A stretch of DNA of 64,000 nt from assembly GCF_900460525.1 (NCBI RefSeq), contig NZ_UHIY01000001.1:2418001-2482000 (forward strand), given 5' to 3'. Each line of letters starts with the position of its first letter. Positions within the stretch are counted from its first letter, which is position 1. Positions 39,332-48,220 of this stretch are shown here, piece after piece. Both the position numbers and the translations under genes were made by a program. The notes under the pieces were generated by a model, which did no database searches, was not told the DNA's origin, and saw nothing but the letters and a program-made list of their open reading frames with translations. This DNA is from Yersinia kristensenii (GTDB lineage: Bacteria; Pseudomonadota; Gammaproteobacteria; Enterobacterales; Enterobacteriaceae).

Positions 39332-40354
39332 GTGCGAAGACATATAATGCTTTGGCTGATGGCTGCGGTGGGCGTTTTGCTGCTAACGGGTTGTGGCCCT
39401 GAGCAAATCAATCTTGAAGGTAAGACCATGGGTACCTCATATTCAATTAAGTATATGAGTGACTCAACAACTATCAGCCCGGAAAAGCTACAGCAGGAAA
39501 TAGATCGCGAGCTGGAACAGGTTAATGATCAAATGTCGACTTACCGGCCAAACTCCGAATTGAGTCGCTTCAACAAAAGTCAGAAAGTAGATACGCCATT
39601 TCCTGTTTCACCCGCGACAGCCAAAGTGGTACGAGAGGCTATTCGTATTAATCGTTTGACTGATGGGGCGCTGGATGTGACGGTTGGGCCGTTGGTTAAT
39701 CTATGGGGTTTTGGCCCTGAAGGGCGGCCAAATGTGGTGCCGACAGATGCTGAAATTGCTAAGCGCCAGGAATGGGTGGGTATTGATAATTTGGCAGTAG
39801 AAAATGGTGCCTTGGTAAAACGTATTCCCGAGCTATATGTCGATCTTTCTGCTATAGCTAAAGGATATGGCGTAGATGTGGTTGCCGAATATTTAGAAGC
39901 GCAGAATATCGATAATTATATGGTCGATATCGGTGGGGAAGTCCGGACTCGTGGTAACAATGGGGAAAATAAACCCTGGCGTATCGCGATTGAAAAACCT
40001 GTCGCAGGCTCTACACAAAGTACTCAAGAAATTATCGAACCCGGTCTCATGGCGATAGCCACCTCTGGTGATTATCGTAATTATTTTGAGCAAAATGGTG
40101 TGCGTTACTCACACACTATTGACCCCGAAACTGGCCGGCCAATCAACCATCGTTTAGTCTCAATTACTGTTTTAGATCCAAGCTGTATGACGGCCGACGG
40201 ACTTTCGACCGGTTTAGGTGTCCTTGGGCCAGAGCGGGGGATGGCATTGGCTAATTTGCTGGGCATTCCGGTGTTTATGATAGTCAAAACCGATGAAGGC
40301 TTTGAGGAGCGTTCTTCTGAGTCATTCAAACCGTATCTACAAAAGCGGCTTTGA
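39332..40354 (+). CDS. apbE: FAD:protein FMN transferase (flavinylation of NqrB/NqrC)
   Basis: 340-residue lipoprotein. The signal peptide ends in lipobox LLTGC (Cys21 if the GTG at 39332 is the start). ApbE signatures are MGTSYSIKY, DVTVGPLVNLWGFGPEG, DLSAIAKGYGVD and GVRYSHTIDPETGRPINH. The enzyme moves FMN from FAD to Thr in SGAT-type motifs, here NqrB T236 and NqrC T232. The GTG is preferred over an ATG five codons later because it adds the basic n-region (MRRH). Confidence 0.95.
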   Translation: MRRHIMLWLMAAVGVLLLTGCGPEQINLEGKTMGTSYSIKYMSDSTTISPEKLQQEIDRELEQVNDQMSTYRPNSELSRFNKSQKVDTPFPVSPATAKVVREAIRINRLTDGALDVTVGPLVNLWGFGPEGRPNVVPTDAEIAKRQEWVGIDNLAVENGALVKRIPELYVDLSAIAKGYGVDVVAEYLEAQNIDNYMVDIGGEVRTRGNNGENKPWRIAIEKPVAGSTQSTQEIIEPGLMAIATSGDYRNYFEQNGVRYSHTIDPETGRPINHRLVSITVLDPSCMTADGLSTGLGVLGPERGMALANLLGIPVFMIVKTDEGFEERSSESFKPYLQKRL

Positions 40355-40366
40355 TAGGAGAAGATT

Positions 40367-40594
40367 ATGTTGACTGTTTTTATCGCGTCTTTTGTTTTTT
40401 TTCTCTTAGCCATCGCTGGGATGTCGCTGGGTTATATCGTAAAACGTAAAACTTTGCAGGGCAGTTGCGGAGGTATTGGGGCTTTGGGGATGGAAAAAGT
40501 GTGTGATTGCCCTGAACCTTGTGATTCGCGCAAGAAACGATTAGCTAAAGAGGCAGCGCGCCAGAAAGCATTGGCGCAATATCGTATTCTCTAA
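40367..40594 (+). CDS. nqrM: Na+-NQR maturation factor NqrM
   Basis: 75-residue protein with one N-terminal membrane helix (about 2-26) and a Cys-rich segment GSCGGIGALGMEKVCDCPEPC (Cys at about 34, 46, 48, 52). NqrM is needed to insert the iron centre between NqrD and NqrE. It starts 12 bp after apbE, behind AGGAGAAG, so the pump and both maturation factors are in one cluster. Confidence 0.93.
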   Translation: MLTVFIASFVFFLLAIAGMSLGYIVKRKTLQGSCGGIGALGMEKVCDCPEPCDSRKKRLAKEAARQKALAQYRIL

Positions 40595-40632
40595 CTGAGA
40601 TCCTGTTTTACTGGCTGTAAAATAGGTATTTA

Positions 40633-40670
40633 AAGCCCCCATTCAATGAATGTTGATTGGGGGCTATTTT
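40633..40670 (+). terminator. Terminator of the nqr-apbE-nqrM operon
   Basis: Long GC stem from AGCCCCC (40634-40640) to GGGGGCT (40659-40665), followed by ATTTT. Confidence 0.85.
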
Positions 40671-40737
40671 CAATACCTTAAATAATTTGAGTTGCAGGAA
40701 GCAAATGTACATGCAGTTTGAAGTATGATGAGTTTAA

Positions 40738-41688
40738 TTATTTATTGTCGTGGACTATTTTCTTAAATTGAGCTGGAGAATCCACCATTACCCCATTGGC
40801 ACCTAATTCTTTCGCTTTCTGATAATCTTCCGGAGTATTAATTCCGAAGAAAATAATATGTGCATTGGTATTTTTACGGAAACAATCAACCGCTTCTTTA
40901 TCCCAACTTAATACTGCGTTAGAGCGGCCTTCACCGAGAGTATATTTCTCGACAACTTCAACTTTCCGGTGTAACTCCAGACCATACCAGCGCTCTTTAT
41001 TATCTGCCGGTAATTCACATTTATGATCCATCGTGATGTTGGCTAATTGTGTTCGCGTAAAGTCGCGGCTTTCAAATCGTTGGATTTTATGTGCAATATC
41101 GCTGGTTTCATTCACTTTATCCAACGCCTTCAAATAAGTGTCATCGGTTGAGTAGACGCGGGTTCGGACTAGCCGGTTTTCTTCATTTTTACCGGTCGCT
41201 TCCAGTGTTTTTTGCAGGGCTTTAGCCAGTATTATTGGATTTGCATCCGGGGACTTAATGTCGAGATAAAATTGTGTTGTAGGGAATTTTTTCAATACGT
41301 CATCAAGCGTAGGAATGCCAATGTGTGTCTTTGGATCAGGATGAAGATCATGTTTTTTATTATAATTAAAGCTGGCATCAGTTTGGGCGAGTTGCTGCGC
41401 GGTATAATCAGAAACTTTACCCGATTTATCCGTCAATTCTTTGAGATCAGAAGGGCGATACAATACAAGTTTATTATCTTTTGATAGTTGAATAGTGACC
41501 CAAATTGCATTAGCACCATTACTCAGCGCTTTTTGAATGGTCGGAATTGTGTTTTCAGGGCCGTCCGCAGTCCCCCCCCGATGAGCAATAATTTGTGGTG
41601 CTTGCTGGGGGATCATTGAAGAAGCTGAATTAGCATGTGTGACAAAACTAGCAGAGAGTAATAAAGTCGCCATTATATAATTTCGCAT
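40738..41688 (-). CDS. Secreted glycerophosphodiester phosphodiesterase-fold protein with altered active site
   Basis: 316 residues with a signal peptide (about 1-22, cleaved near THANS). The GDPD-fold entry motif is intact (IIAHRGG, GPENT). However, the metal-binding E-x-D pair that normally follows is replaced by W-V-T (NAIWVTIQLSKD), and the second catalytic His (usually in VVLHD or VVIHD) is replaced in VLYRPSDL. The C-terminal GVMVDSPAQF is typical of the fold. Classical Ca2+- or Mg2+-dependent hydrolysis is therefore doubtful. It may belong to a divergent GDPD subfamily; substrate unknown. Transcribed divergently from ddlA. Confidence 0.8.
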   Translation of the reverse strand: MRNYIMATLLLSASFVTHANSASSMIPQQAPQIIAHRGGTADGPENTIPTIQKALSNGANAIWVTIQLSKDNKLVLYRPSDLKELTDKSGKVSDYTAQQLAQTDASFNYNKKHDLHPDPKTHIGIPTLDDVLKKFPTTQFYLDIKSPDANPIILAKALQKTLEATGKNEENRLVRTRVYSTDDTYLKALDKVNETSDIAHKIQRFESRDFTRTQLANITMDHKCELPADNKERWYGLELHRKVEVVEKYTLGEGRSNAVLSWDKEAVDCFRKNTNAHIIFFGINTPEDYQKAKELGANGVMVDSPAQFKKIVHDNK

Positions 41689-41822
41689 AATATTTAGTTT
41701 CCATCCATTGACTGATAATGAATTTTTTCAGGGTGATGTTAATCATATAGCCAATAATCTTCGGCTTTATCGAATTTAATGACTTTTCATTAAAAATAAA
41801 TGACAAAAAGGATAAAAATATC

Positions 41823-41847
41823 AATAACAGGATTCCATTCTGTTATT
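41823..41847. promoter_or_regulatory. Inverted repeat in the GDPD/ddlA divergent region
   Basis: Perfect 8-bp arms AATAACAG (41823-41830) and CTGTTATT (41840-41847) with a 9-bp spacer, about 135 bp upstream of the GDPD-like gene. The arrangement suits a dimeric regulator; none can be named. Confidence 0.4.
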
Positions 41848-42036
41848 TCATAAATTTGTTGTCACATTGATTAGGATAATTATGAATATCACTGACGGTA
41901 ATTTAATTTGTAATGTTCTTGAGTTGGCGTGGGGGGCTAAATTCATCATCTAAGACGCAGTGTCATAAGAAAATTCTGGATAAATCTTAAAAAACATTAG
42001 TTGAGCAGGCACTGGTTGTATTAGGGTTATGCTGGT

Positions 42037-42093
42037 CATCTTCAAGCTGCATGTGCGTTGGCCTCCTGCAACTCGAATTATTTAGGGTATACA
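42037..42093. repeat. Short Yersinia/Serratia-type palindromic dispersed repeat (probable)
   Basis: The ends TTCAAGCTGCA and TGCAACTCGAA are inverted copies (9 of 11), and the right end continues as ATTATTTAGGGTAT. From memory this right end is widespread between genes in Yersinia and Serratia. The copy here is short (about 55 bp), just upstream of ddlA; the dispersed status needs a genome search. Confidence 0.5.
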
Positions 42094-42140
42094 TGTGATT
42101 TTATTGGGTGTAAATGCCTGGTCTTAAGAAGGAATGTAGT

Positions 42141-43241
42141 GTGTCAAGATTGCGAGTTGGTGTGATTTTTGGCGGTAAATCGGCTGAACATGAAGTGTCA
42201 TTGCAGTCGGCCAAGAATATCGTGGATGCGATTGATAAAGAAAAATTCGAAGTGACACTGTTAGGTATTGATAAACAAGGTAAATGGCATATTAATGATG
42301 CATCCAGTTACTTGTTAAATGCAGAACATCCGGCGTTAATTTCCCTGAATCATTCAAACAAAAATGTGGCGCTGATCCTTGGCCAAGAGAGTCAGCAACT
42401 CATTGCTACGGATAATGCAGCTGCATTGGCTCAGTTGGATGTCATTTTCCCTATTGTACACGGGACATTAGGGGAAGATGGTTCCTTGCAAGGCCTGTTG
42501 CGTATGGCCAATATTCCTTTTGTCGGCTCAGGTGTCGTGGGGTCTGCGGTCAGCATGGATAAAGACATCACTAAGCGATTACTGCGTGATGCCGGGTTGA
42601 ATATCGCGCCTTTTATTACACTGACACGTGGTAATAAAGACAGCTATTGTTTTGAAAAAATTACGGAAAAACTCGGATTACCTTTATTTATTAAACCGGC
42701 GAATCAGGGCTCCTCGGTGGGTGTGAGTAAAGTGCGTAATGCGGCCGAATATGAGCAGGCGGTAGCATTAGCCTTTGATTTTGACCATAAAGTGCTGGTG
42801 GAATCGGCTATTGTTGGGCGGGAGATCGAATGTGCAGTCATGGGCAATGACAACCCGCAAGCCAGTTTGTGTGGCGAGGTGGTCATCAGCGACGAGTTTT
42901 ATTCCTATGACACTAAATACATTAATGAAACTGGTGCTCAGGTCATCATCCCGGCGGCCATAGACAGTGCTGCCAGCGACAACATTCGCACGGTGGCTTT
43001 AGCGACATTTAGAGCGCTCGAATGCTGCGGTATGGCGCGGGTTGATGTCTTTTTAACCCCAGATAACCACGTAATTATCAATGAAATAAATACATTACCA
43101 GGATTTACTAATATCAGTATGTATCCCAAATTGTGGCGCGCCACCGGTGTGGGCTCGACGGAATTGATCACTACACTGATTGAGTTGGCTTTAGAGCGGC
43201 ACCAGCAAGATAAATCGCTGAAAAGCTCGATTCTGAAATAA
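42141..43241 (+). CDS. ddlA: D-alanine--D-alanine ligase A
   Basis: 366-residue ATP-grasp enzyme matching E. coli DdlA (364). It shows [56 protein letters not shown] and the metal site [11 protein letters not shown]. It makes the D-Ala-D-Ala dipeptide for peptidoglycan. I chose the GTG at 42141 (V-S-R-L-R-V-G-V) with AAGGA about 9 bases before it; an ATG nine codons earlier is in frame but has no family match. The gene has its own terminator. Confidence 0.95.
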   Translation: MSRLRVGVIFGGKSAEHEVSLQSAKNIVDAIDKEKFEVTLLGIDKQGKWHINDASSYLLNAEHPALISLNHSNKNVALILGQESQQLIATDNAAALAQLDVIFPIVHGTLGEDGSLQGLLRMANIPFVGSGVVGSAVSMDKDITKRLLRDAGLNIAPFITLTRGNKDSYCFEKITEKLGLPLFIKPANQGSSVGVSKVRNAAEYEQAVALAFDFDHKVLVESAIVGREIECAVMGNDNPQASLCGEVVISDEFYSYDTKYINETGAQVIIPAAIDSAASDNIRTVALATFRALECCGMARVDVFLTPDNHVIINEINTLPGFTNISMYPKLWRATGVGSTELITTLIELALERHQQDKSLKSSILK

Positions 43242-43263
43242 TACTGACTCCCACAATCCTTTG

Positions 43264-43292
43264 GAAAAGAGCTGCTGCGCGCAGCTTTTTTA
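43264..43292 (+). terminator. Rho-independent terminator of ddlA
   Basis: Stem AGCTGC-TGCGC-GCAGCT at 43270-43286 followed by TTTTT. It lies upstream of the ATG chosen for the next gene and argues against the longer ORF starting at 43261. Confidence 0.88.
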
Positions 43293-43310
43293 TTACTTGC
43301 AGAATCAAAT

Positions 43311-43333
43311 TGACAAATTGTCAGTAAATGACA
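43311..43333. promoter_or_regulatory. Clustered TGACA/TGTCA half-sites before the PAS-HTH regulator
   Basis: TGACA-AAT-TGTCA (43311-43323) forms a dyad, and TGTCA-GTAAA-TGACA (43319-43333) forms a second overlapping one, ending 11 bp before the ATG at 43345. A probable operator, possibly autoregulatory. Confidence 0.5.
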
Positions 43334-43344
43334 ATACTTCAATT

Positions 43345-43977
43345 ATGAAACTGACAGAAGATCAACTCCTGTTGCGGGAGAGCAAAAAAATCGTTGAGGC
43401 ACTGGGCAAAACATTTGCACCCTTAGTGGAATTTGTCTTGCACGACCTTACTCAGCCGGAACATGCCATTGCGGCAATTTCAAACAATTTATCCGGTCGC
43501 GAAGTCGGTGAGCCAGCGACTGAACTGGGGCTAAGCCGTATTGCTGACCCTAACTTTCCTGAAGTTATTCTTAATTACCCGAACCAATTTCCTGATGGTC
43601 GTCCGGCCAAAAGCACATCAATTGGCTTGAAAAATAGCAAAGGGGAATTCATCGGAGCACTTTGTCTCAATATGGATATCTCGCTGTTTTCCGCCGTCAG
43701 CGCCAGTTTATCTCAACTGACCCAAACGACACCGGCAGAGGTTCAGGAGTCTCTGGCATCACCTCGCCTTGAGATGTTGCGCACTCAGCTGGAACAATTT
43801 GCTGCCGCGCACAATACCACTCCACGCGCGCTGAACCCGGCACAGCGGCGTGAAATTGTGCGCCAACTGGCGCAAGCGGGTTTGATGGATTTAAAAAATG
43901 CTCAGACCGTGGTTGCCAATAATCTTGGTGTCGCCCGCTCCACTGTCTATACCTATCTCCCCACTGAAGGAAGTTGA
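43345..43977 (+). CDS. YheO-like PAS / DauR-type HTH transcriptional regulator
   Basis: 210 residues. The N-terminal PAS-like YheO domain (about 10-125) has FAPLVEFVLHDLTQPEHAIAAI and GEFIGALCLNMDISLF. The C-terminal helix-turn-helix (about 155-208) has LNPAQRREIVRQLAQAGLMDLKNAQTVVANNLGVARSTVYTYL. This is the DauR architecture, in which the regulator controls adjacent amino-acid catabolism. The ATG at 43345 is preferred; the frame upstream runs through the ddlA terminator. It lies 2 bp before the dehydratase and probably senses that enzyme's substrate. Confidence 0.85.
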   Translation: MKLTEDQLLLRESKKIVEALGKTFAPLVEFVLHDLTQPEHAIAAISNNLSGREVGEPATELGLSRIADPNFPEVILNYPNQFPDGRPAKSTSIGLKNSKGEFIGALCLNMDISLFSAVSASLSQLTQTTPAEVQESLASPRLEMLRTQLEQFAAAHNTTPRALNPAQRREIVRQLAQAGLMDLKNAQTVVANNLGVARSTVYTYLPTEGS

Positions 43978-43979
43978 AG

Positions 43980-44948
43980 ATGGCCCCATTAGTCATCAGT
44001 TACGAAGATATTATTCAAGCACATCAACGGATTGCGGGTTTTGCGCTCAAAACTCCAGTTTTGACTTCCTCCACCGCCAATGAGCAAACTGGTGCGCAGT
44101 TGTTTTTTAAATGCGAAAATTTCCAGCATATGGGAGCGTTTAAATTCCGTGGCGCTTATAACGCGTTAGTGAAATTAGCGCCAGAACAGCAAGCAAAAGG
44201 GGTTATTGCCTTCTCGTCGGGGAATCATGCGCAGGCTATTGCTTTGTCTGCGCGTAAATTAGGCATTCGCGCGGTTATTGTCATGCCTAAAGATGCGCCA
44301 GCCGCTAAAATCGCGGCGACACGAGGTTATGGCGGCGAAGTGGTGCTGTATGACCGCTATCTTGAAGACCGCGAAGCCATTAGCCGTCAACTGGCACAAG
44401 AGCAGGGACTAACTTTGATCCCACCTTATGACCATCCGGATGTGATGGCCGGGCAGGGGACGGCGGCGAAAGAGTTATTTGAAGAAGTGGGTGAGTTGGA
44501 TGTGCTGCTGGTGCCACTGGGCGGCGGCGGGCTGTTGTCCGGCTGTGCTACGGTGGCCAAAGAGCTCTACCCCAATTGTCAGGTAATTGGGGTGGAACCT
44601 GCCGCCGGTAATGATGGGCAACAGAGTTTCCGCAGCGGAAAAATTGTTAAAATTGACACGCCAGTCACCATTGCGGACGGCGCGCAAACTCCGGCTTTAG
44701 GACATTATACTTTCCCGGTTATTCAGGAGCGGGTTGATAATATTCTGACGGCCACGGATAACCAATTGATCTCGGCAATGAAATTTTTCACCAGCCGAAT
44801 GAAGATTGTGGTGGAACCCACGGGTTGCTTAGGGGCGGCAGTCGCTTTTAGTGATGAGCTGGATTTGCGTGGTAAACGAGTCGGAGTGATTATATCGGGC
44901 GGTAATGTCGATTTAGCCCGTTTGGCCCACTTTATTGATAAGTCTTGA
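43980..44948 (+). CDS. PLP-dependent threonine/serine dehydratase or 3-hydroxyaspartate ammonia-lyase
   Basis: 322-residue fold-type II PLP enzyme. The Schiff-base Lys is in HMGAFKFRGAYNAL (about residue 54), followed by SSGNHAQAIALSA, the phosphate-binding loop PLGGGGLLSG, and the terminal IISGGNVD. It has no ACT domain, so it is not the biosynthetic IlvA. The set YheO-PAS regulator, this lyase and a RidA protein resembles loci annotated for threo-3-hydroxy-L-aspartate ammonia-lyase; serine racemase or TdcB-like activity are the alternatives. Overlaps the RidA gene by one base (TGATG). Confidence 0.85.
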   Translation: MAPLVISYEDIIQAHQRIAGFALKTPVLTSSTANEQTGAQLFFKCENFQHMGAFKFRGAYNALVKLAPEQQAKGVIAFSSGNHAQAIALSARKLGIRAVIVMPKDAPAAKIAATRGYGGEVVLYDRYLEDREAISRQLAQEQGLTLIPPYDHPDVMAGQGTAAKELFEEVGELDVLLVPLGGGGLLSGCATVAKELYPNCQVIGVEPAAGNDGQQSFRSGKIVKIDTPVTIADGAQTPALGHYTFPVIQERVDNILTATDNQLISAMKFFTSRMKIVVEPTGCLGAAVAFSDELDLRGKRVGVIISGGNVDLARLAHFIDKS

Positions 44949-45340
44949 TGATGTCCGCACCTATCTTAATAAATTCTACACAGGGCCCGCCGCCAGCGGG
45001 CCATTATAGCCATGCTGTCTGTGCGGGCGGTATGGTCTATCTTTCTGGCCAACTGCCCGTCACGGCGCAGGGCGTGGCATTATCAAATCAACCTTTTGAT
45101 ATTCAGGTTATGCAGGTTTTTGCCAATATTGAAGGGATACTTGCGGATTGTCATTGCAGTGTAAATAGTTTGATTCAGGTGCGAGTTTATCTGTGTGATA
45201 TTGCCCTATGGCCCCATTTTAATGCGCTTTATGCTGATTGGTTGGGGCCACATAAACCGGCACGTTGCGTGGTGCCAGTGCCCGTTTTACATCATGATTT
45301 GGCCTTGGAAATTGAAGCGATTGCTCTGCTTCCAGGTTAG
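44948..45340 (+). CDS. RidA family enamine/imine deaminase
   Basis: 130-residue YjgF/YER057c-fold protein with QGPPPAGHYSHAVCAGGMVYLSGQLP, the catalytic Arg in QVRVYLCD, and the C-terminal ARCVVPVPVLHHDLALEIEAIA. RidA hydrolyses the reactive enamine/imine released by PLP dehydratases, here the gene it is coupled to. Starts ATG-ATG at 44948; either Met is possible. Rather divergent from the canonical housekeeping RidA, suggesting a dedicated partner. Confidence 0.87.
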   Translation: MMSAPILINSTQGPPPAGHYSHAVCAGGMVYLSGQLPVTAQGVALSNQPFDIQVMQVFANIEGILADCHCSVNSLIQVRVYLCDIALWPHFNALYADWLGPHKPARCVVPVPVLHHDLALEIEAIALLPG

Positions 45341-45404
45341 TTTCCCGCTATCACGAAATTTGCCTGGTCAGGATCTAGGATAATCTTGAATTTCTCCGAT
45401 TTAA

Positions 45405-45420
45405 CTGTATTCTTATACAG
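45405..45420 (+). promoter_or_regulatory. LexA (SOS) box of dinB
   Basis: CTGTATTCTTATACAG: the CTG-N10-CAG core with TA-rich centre, 22 bp before the dinB start. SOS control of dinB is well established in enterics. Confidence 0.88.
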
Positions 45421-45441
45421 TGGTTTGGCGGGGGGATAAAC

Positions 45442-46500
45442 ATGCGGAAAATTATTCATGTCGATATGGATTGCTTCTTCGCGGCAGTCGAAATGCGTGA
45501 CGATCCCAGTTTGCGTGATATTCCTATTGCGATTGGCGGTAGTAAGGACCGGCGCGGTGTGATTAGCACCGCCAATTATCCAGCCCGGCGTTATGGGGTT
45601 CGCAGCGCAATGCCTACCGCCATGGCACTGAAACTTTGCCCACAACTGAAAGTGATCCCTGGCCGAATGGCGGCGTATAAAGAAGCTTCGCTGCATATCC
45701 GTGAGATTTTTGCTCGCTACACCCCTTTGATTGAGCCGCTTTCGCTGGATGAAGCCTATCTTGATGTTTCTGATTGTCAGGCATGCAGCGGTTCCGCCAC
45801 ATTAATTGCACAAGAGATTCGCCAATCTATTGCGATGGAATTAAATCTAACAGCTTCTGCGGGCATTGCTCCTGTCAAGTTTTTAGCCAAGATCGCGTCT
45901 GATTTAAATAAACCCAATGGTCAGTATGTGATAACCCCGGATAAAGTATTGCCCTTCTTGCATGATTTGCCGCTGAGTAAAATTCCAGGGGTGGGCAAAG
46001 TGACGGCGAAACGTCTGCAAGAACTGGGGCTGATAACCTGTAGTGATGTACAACACTATCCACAGGCTGAATTATTAAAGCGCTTTGGTAAGTTTGGTCA
46101 TGTGCTGTGGGAGCGCAGCCACGGTATTGATGAACGCGAAGTTTCTCCCGATCGCTTGCGCAAATCGGTTGGGGTTGAGCGGACTCTGGCAGAGGATATT
46201 CATGATTGGGAAAGCTGTGAGTTATTGATTGAAAAGCTTTATATTGAGCTGGAAACCCGTCTTCGCAAGGTTAGGCCGGATCTGCATATCGCCCGGCAAG
46301 GGGTGAAATTGAAGTTTCATGATTTTCAGCAAACGACGCAAGAGCATGTTTGGCCAGAGTTGAATAAAGCGGATTTATTGCAAGTAGCGCGGGCAGCATG
46401 GAATGAACGGCGGGCGGAGCGGGGGGTGCGTTTGGTGGGGTTACATGTCACTTTACTGGATCCGCAACTCGAGCGGCAATTATTGTTGAGTTGGGAATAA
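45442..46500 (+). CDS. dinB: DNA polymerase IV
   Basis: 352-residue Y-family polymerase. The catalytic acidic residues are in [12 protein letters not shown] (D8 region) and [10 protein letters not shown] (about residues 102-111); a helix-hairpin-helix [17 protein letters not shown] follows, then the little-finger domain. It lacks an obvious exonuclease and carries out translesion synthesis. The C-terminal residues do not show an obvious canonical clamp-binding peptide beyond [11 protein letters not shown]-regulated by the LexA box just upstream. Confidence 0.97.
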   Translation: MRKIIHVDMDCFFAAVEMRDDPSLRDIPIAIGGSKDRRGVISTANYPARRYGVRSAMPTAMALKLCPQLKVIPGRMAAYKEASLHIREIFARYTPLIEPLSLDEAYLDVSDCQACSGSATLIAQEIRQSIAMELNLTASAGIAPVKFLAKIASDLNKPNGQYVITPDKVLPFLHDLPLSKIPGVGKVTAKRLQELGLITCSDVQHYPQAELLKRFGKFGHVLWERSHGIDEREVSPDRLRKSVGVERTLAEDIHDWESCELLIEKLYIELETRLRKVRPDLHIARQGVKLKFHDFQQTTQEHVWPELNKADLLQVARAAWNERRAERGVRLVGLHVTLLDPQLERQLLLSWE

Positions 46501-46510
46501 CCCCGATTAA

Positions 46511-46542
46511 GAAAAAACGGCGGGCCTAAGCGCCGCCGTTAT
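46511..46542. terminator. Bidirectional terminator between dinB and pepD
   Basis: Stem AACGGCGG (46516-46523) / CCGCCGTT (46533-46540). The AAAAAA run at 46512-46517 gives a U-tract on the minus strand, serving pepD; the plus strand follows with ATCAT. Confidence 0.82.
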
Positions 46543-46566
46543 CATATACAAACAAAACCAATTTGC

Positions 46567-48030
46567 TTATGCGCGCTCAGGAATCGCTTTTAGCAGCGCC
46601 GTCAACAATTGCCAATACTGGCCCACACTTTCGATATGAACTTGTTCATCCGGTGAATGTGGCCCCGTCATTGTTGGCCCAATCGACACCATATCCATCT
46701 CTGGGTAAGGTTTTTTGAATAAACCACATTCCAGACCAGCATGGATGACCATGATATTGGGTGTTTTGTTAAACAGTTTTTGGTAGGTTTCCCGCACCAA
46801 CGCCATCACCGGTGAGGTTGGGTCAGGTTGCCAGCCAGGGTAGCCGCCTTTTGGCGAGGTATCTGCGCCAGCCAACTGACCAATCGCCGTCAGCATGCCC
46901 ACCACGTAATCTTTGCCGCTGTCGATCAGAGAACGAATTAGGCAGATGATTTCTACTTCGTTCTCATTCATGGTAACGACACCCACATTCAGTGAGGTTT
47001 CAACCACGCCTTTTACTGCATCACTCATACGAATGACACCGTTTGGCGTGGCATTCAATAAGGCGATCAGGCGCTGTTGGGTGTCTTTTGTCAGAGCCTT
47101 AGCATTATCAATCAATATCGGCTCAAGCAATACAGTCAGATTCTTTTCAACTGCGGCCAGCTCATTTTTCAAGGTCGCCAGATACTCCTGGCTCAGGTTT
47201 TTCAGCTGGTCGACTTTATCTGCGGCAACCGCTAAGGTCACAGAACCTTCACGTGGGATGGCATTACGTAGTGTGCCGCCATTCAAATCCAATATCCGCA
47301 GGTCTAAATCTTTGGCCTGGTCGAACAGGAATCGGGCCAGCAGTTTATTGGCATTACCTAGCCCTAAATGGATATCAGCGCCCGAATGACCGCCTTTCAA
47401 ACCTTTTATGGTCAGTTTCAGTGCTTGGTAACCTGCGGGGATGGCTTCGCGCTTTAGTGCTAAAGTGGTAATAAAATCAATACCACCGGCGCAACCCATA
47501 TAGATTTCACCTTCCTGCTCGGAATCGGTATTAATCAGAATATCGGCTTTCAACCAGTTAGGTTGCAGACCAAATGCGCCATCCATACCGGCTTCTTCAG
47601 TCATGGTCAGTAGCACTTCTAGTGGGCCATGCTCGACGCTGTCGTCAGATAGCACTGCCAAGGCAGAGGCCATACCAATGCCATTATCCGCACCTAATGT
47701 GGTGCCACGGGCTTTAACCCATTCACCGTCGATATAGGGTTGGATAGGATCTTTGGTAAAGTCATGCTCCGTATCATTATTCTTTTGTGGCACCATATCC
47801 AAGTGAGCTTGTAGCGCAACGGGCTTACGGTTCTCCATCCCCTTAGTCGCTGGTTTACGCAGCAGGATATTGCCGACCTTATCGCGCTCCGCATGGAGGC
47901 CTTTTTCCTTGGCCCATGTCATAATATGCTGTGCCAGAGCTTCTTCATGGTAAGACGGATGAGGGATCGAGCAAATTTTTGCGAAAATATCCCACAACGG
48001 CTGAGGCGAAAGTTGAGACAGTTCAGACAC
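46567..48030 (-). CDS. pepD: Aminoacyl-histidine dipeptidase (peptidase D)
   Basis: 487-residue M20 metallopeptidase matching E. coli PepD (485). Metal site segments are VALQAHLDMVPQK, TTLGADNGIGMASALA and TMTEEAGMDGAFGL; the dimerisation/lid region starts at LKGGHSGADIHLGLGNANKLLAR. It cleaves Xaa-His and related dipeptides in the cytoplasm. I chose the GTG at 48030 (V-S-E-L-S-Q-L-S-P-Q-P-L), the family N-terminus; a longer ATG adds six unrelated residues. Confidence 0.96.
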   Translation of the reverse strand: MSELSQLSPQPLWDIFAKICSIPHPSYHEEALAQHIMTWAKEKGLHAERDKVGNILLRKPATKGMENRKPVALQAHLDMVPQKNNDTEHDFTKDPIQPYIDGEWVKARGTTLGADNGIGMASALAVLSDDSVEHGPLEVLLTMTEEAGMDGAFGLQPNWLKADILINTDSEQEGEIYMGCAGGIDFITTLALKREAIPAGYQALKLTIKGLKGGHSGADIHLGLGNANKLLARFLFDQAKDLDLRILDLNGGTLRNAIPREGSVTLAVAADKVDQLKNLSQEYLATLKNELAAVEKNLTVLLEPILIDNAKALTKDTQQRLIALLNATPNGVIRMSDAVKGVVETSLNVGVVTMNENEVEIICLIRSLIDSGKDYVVGMLTAIGQLAGADTSPKGGYPGWQPDPTSPVMALVRETYQKLFNKTPNIMVIHAGLECGLFKKPYPEMDMVSIGPTMTGPHSPDEQVHIESVGQYWQLLTALLKAIPERA

Positions 48031-48220
48031 TGTAAGTCTCCTGTACAAAGTTAGATCGAGATTGATATCAGATTATTGTTATATAAATCATCTGGTTATA
48101 TTGTTAGTCTATTACGCATGCAAAGTAATGGATTTCTATCTTGGTAATGATTTTATCCAATAGATCAGCGGTGAAGCTACTTTCTCTATTGGATAAATGA
48201 ACTGTGTTTAATTGTTGATA

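Noticed and set aside
43261..43344. Upstream extension of the PAS-HTH regulator frame
   Set aside because: The extension reads through the ddlA terminator and the putative operator; the ATG at 43345 gives the family N-terminus.
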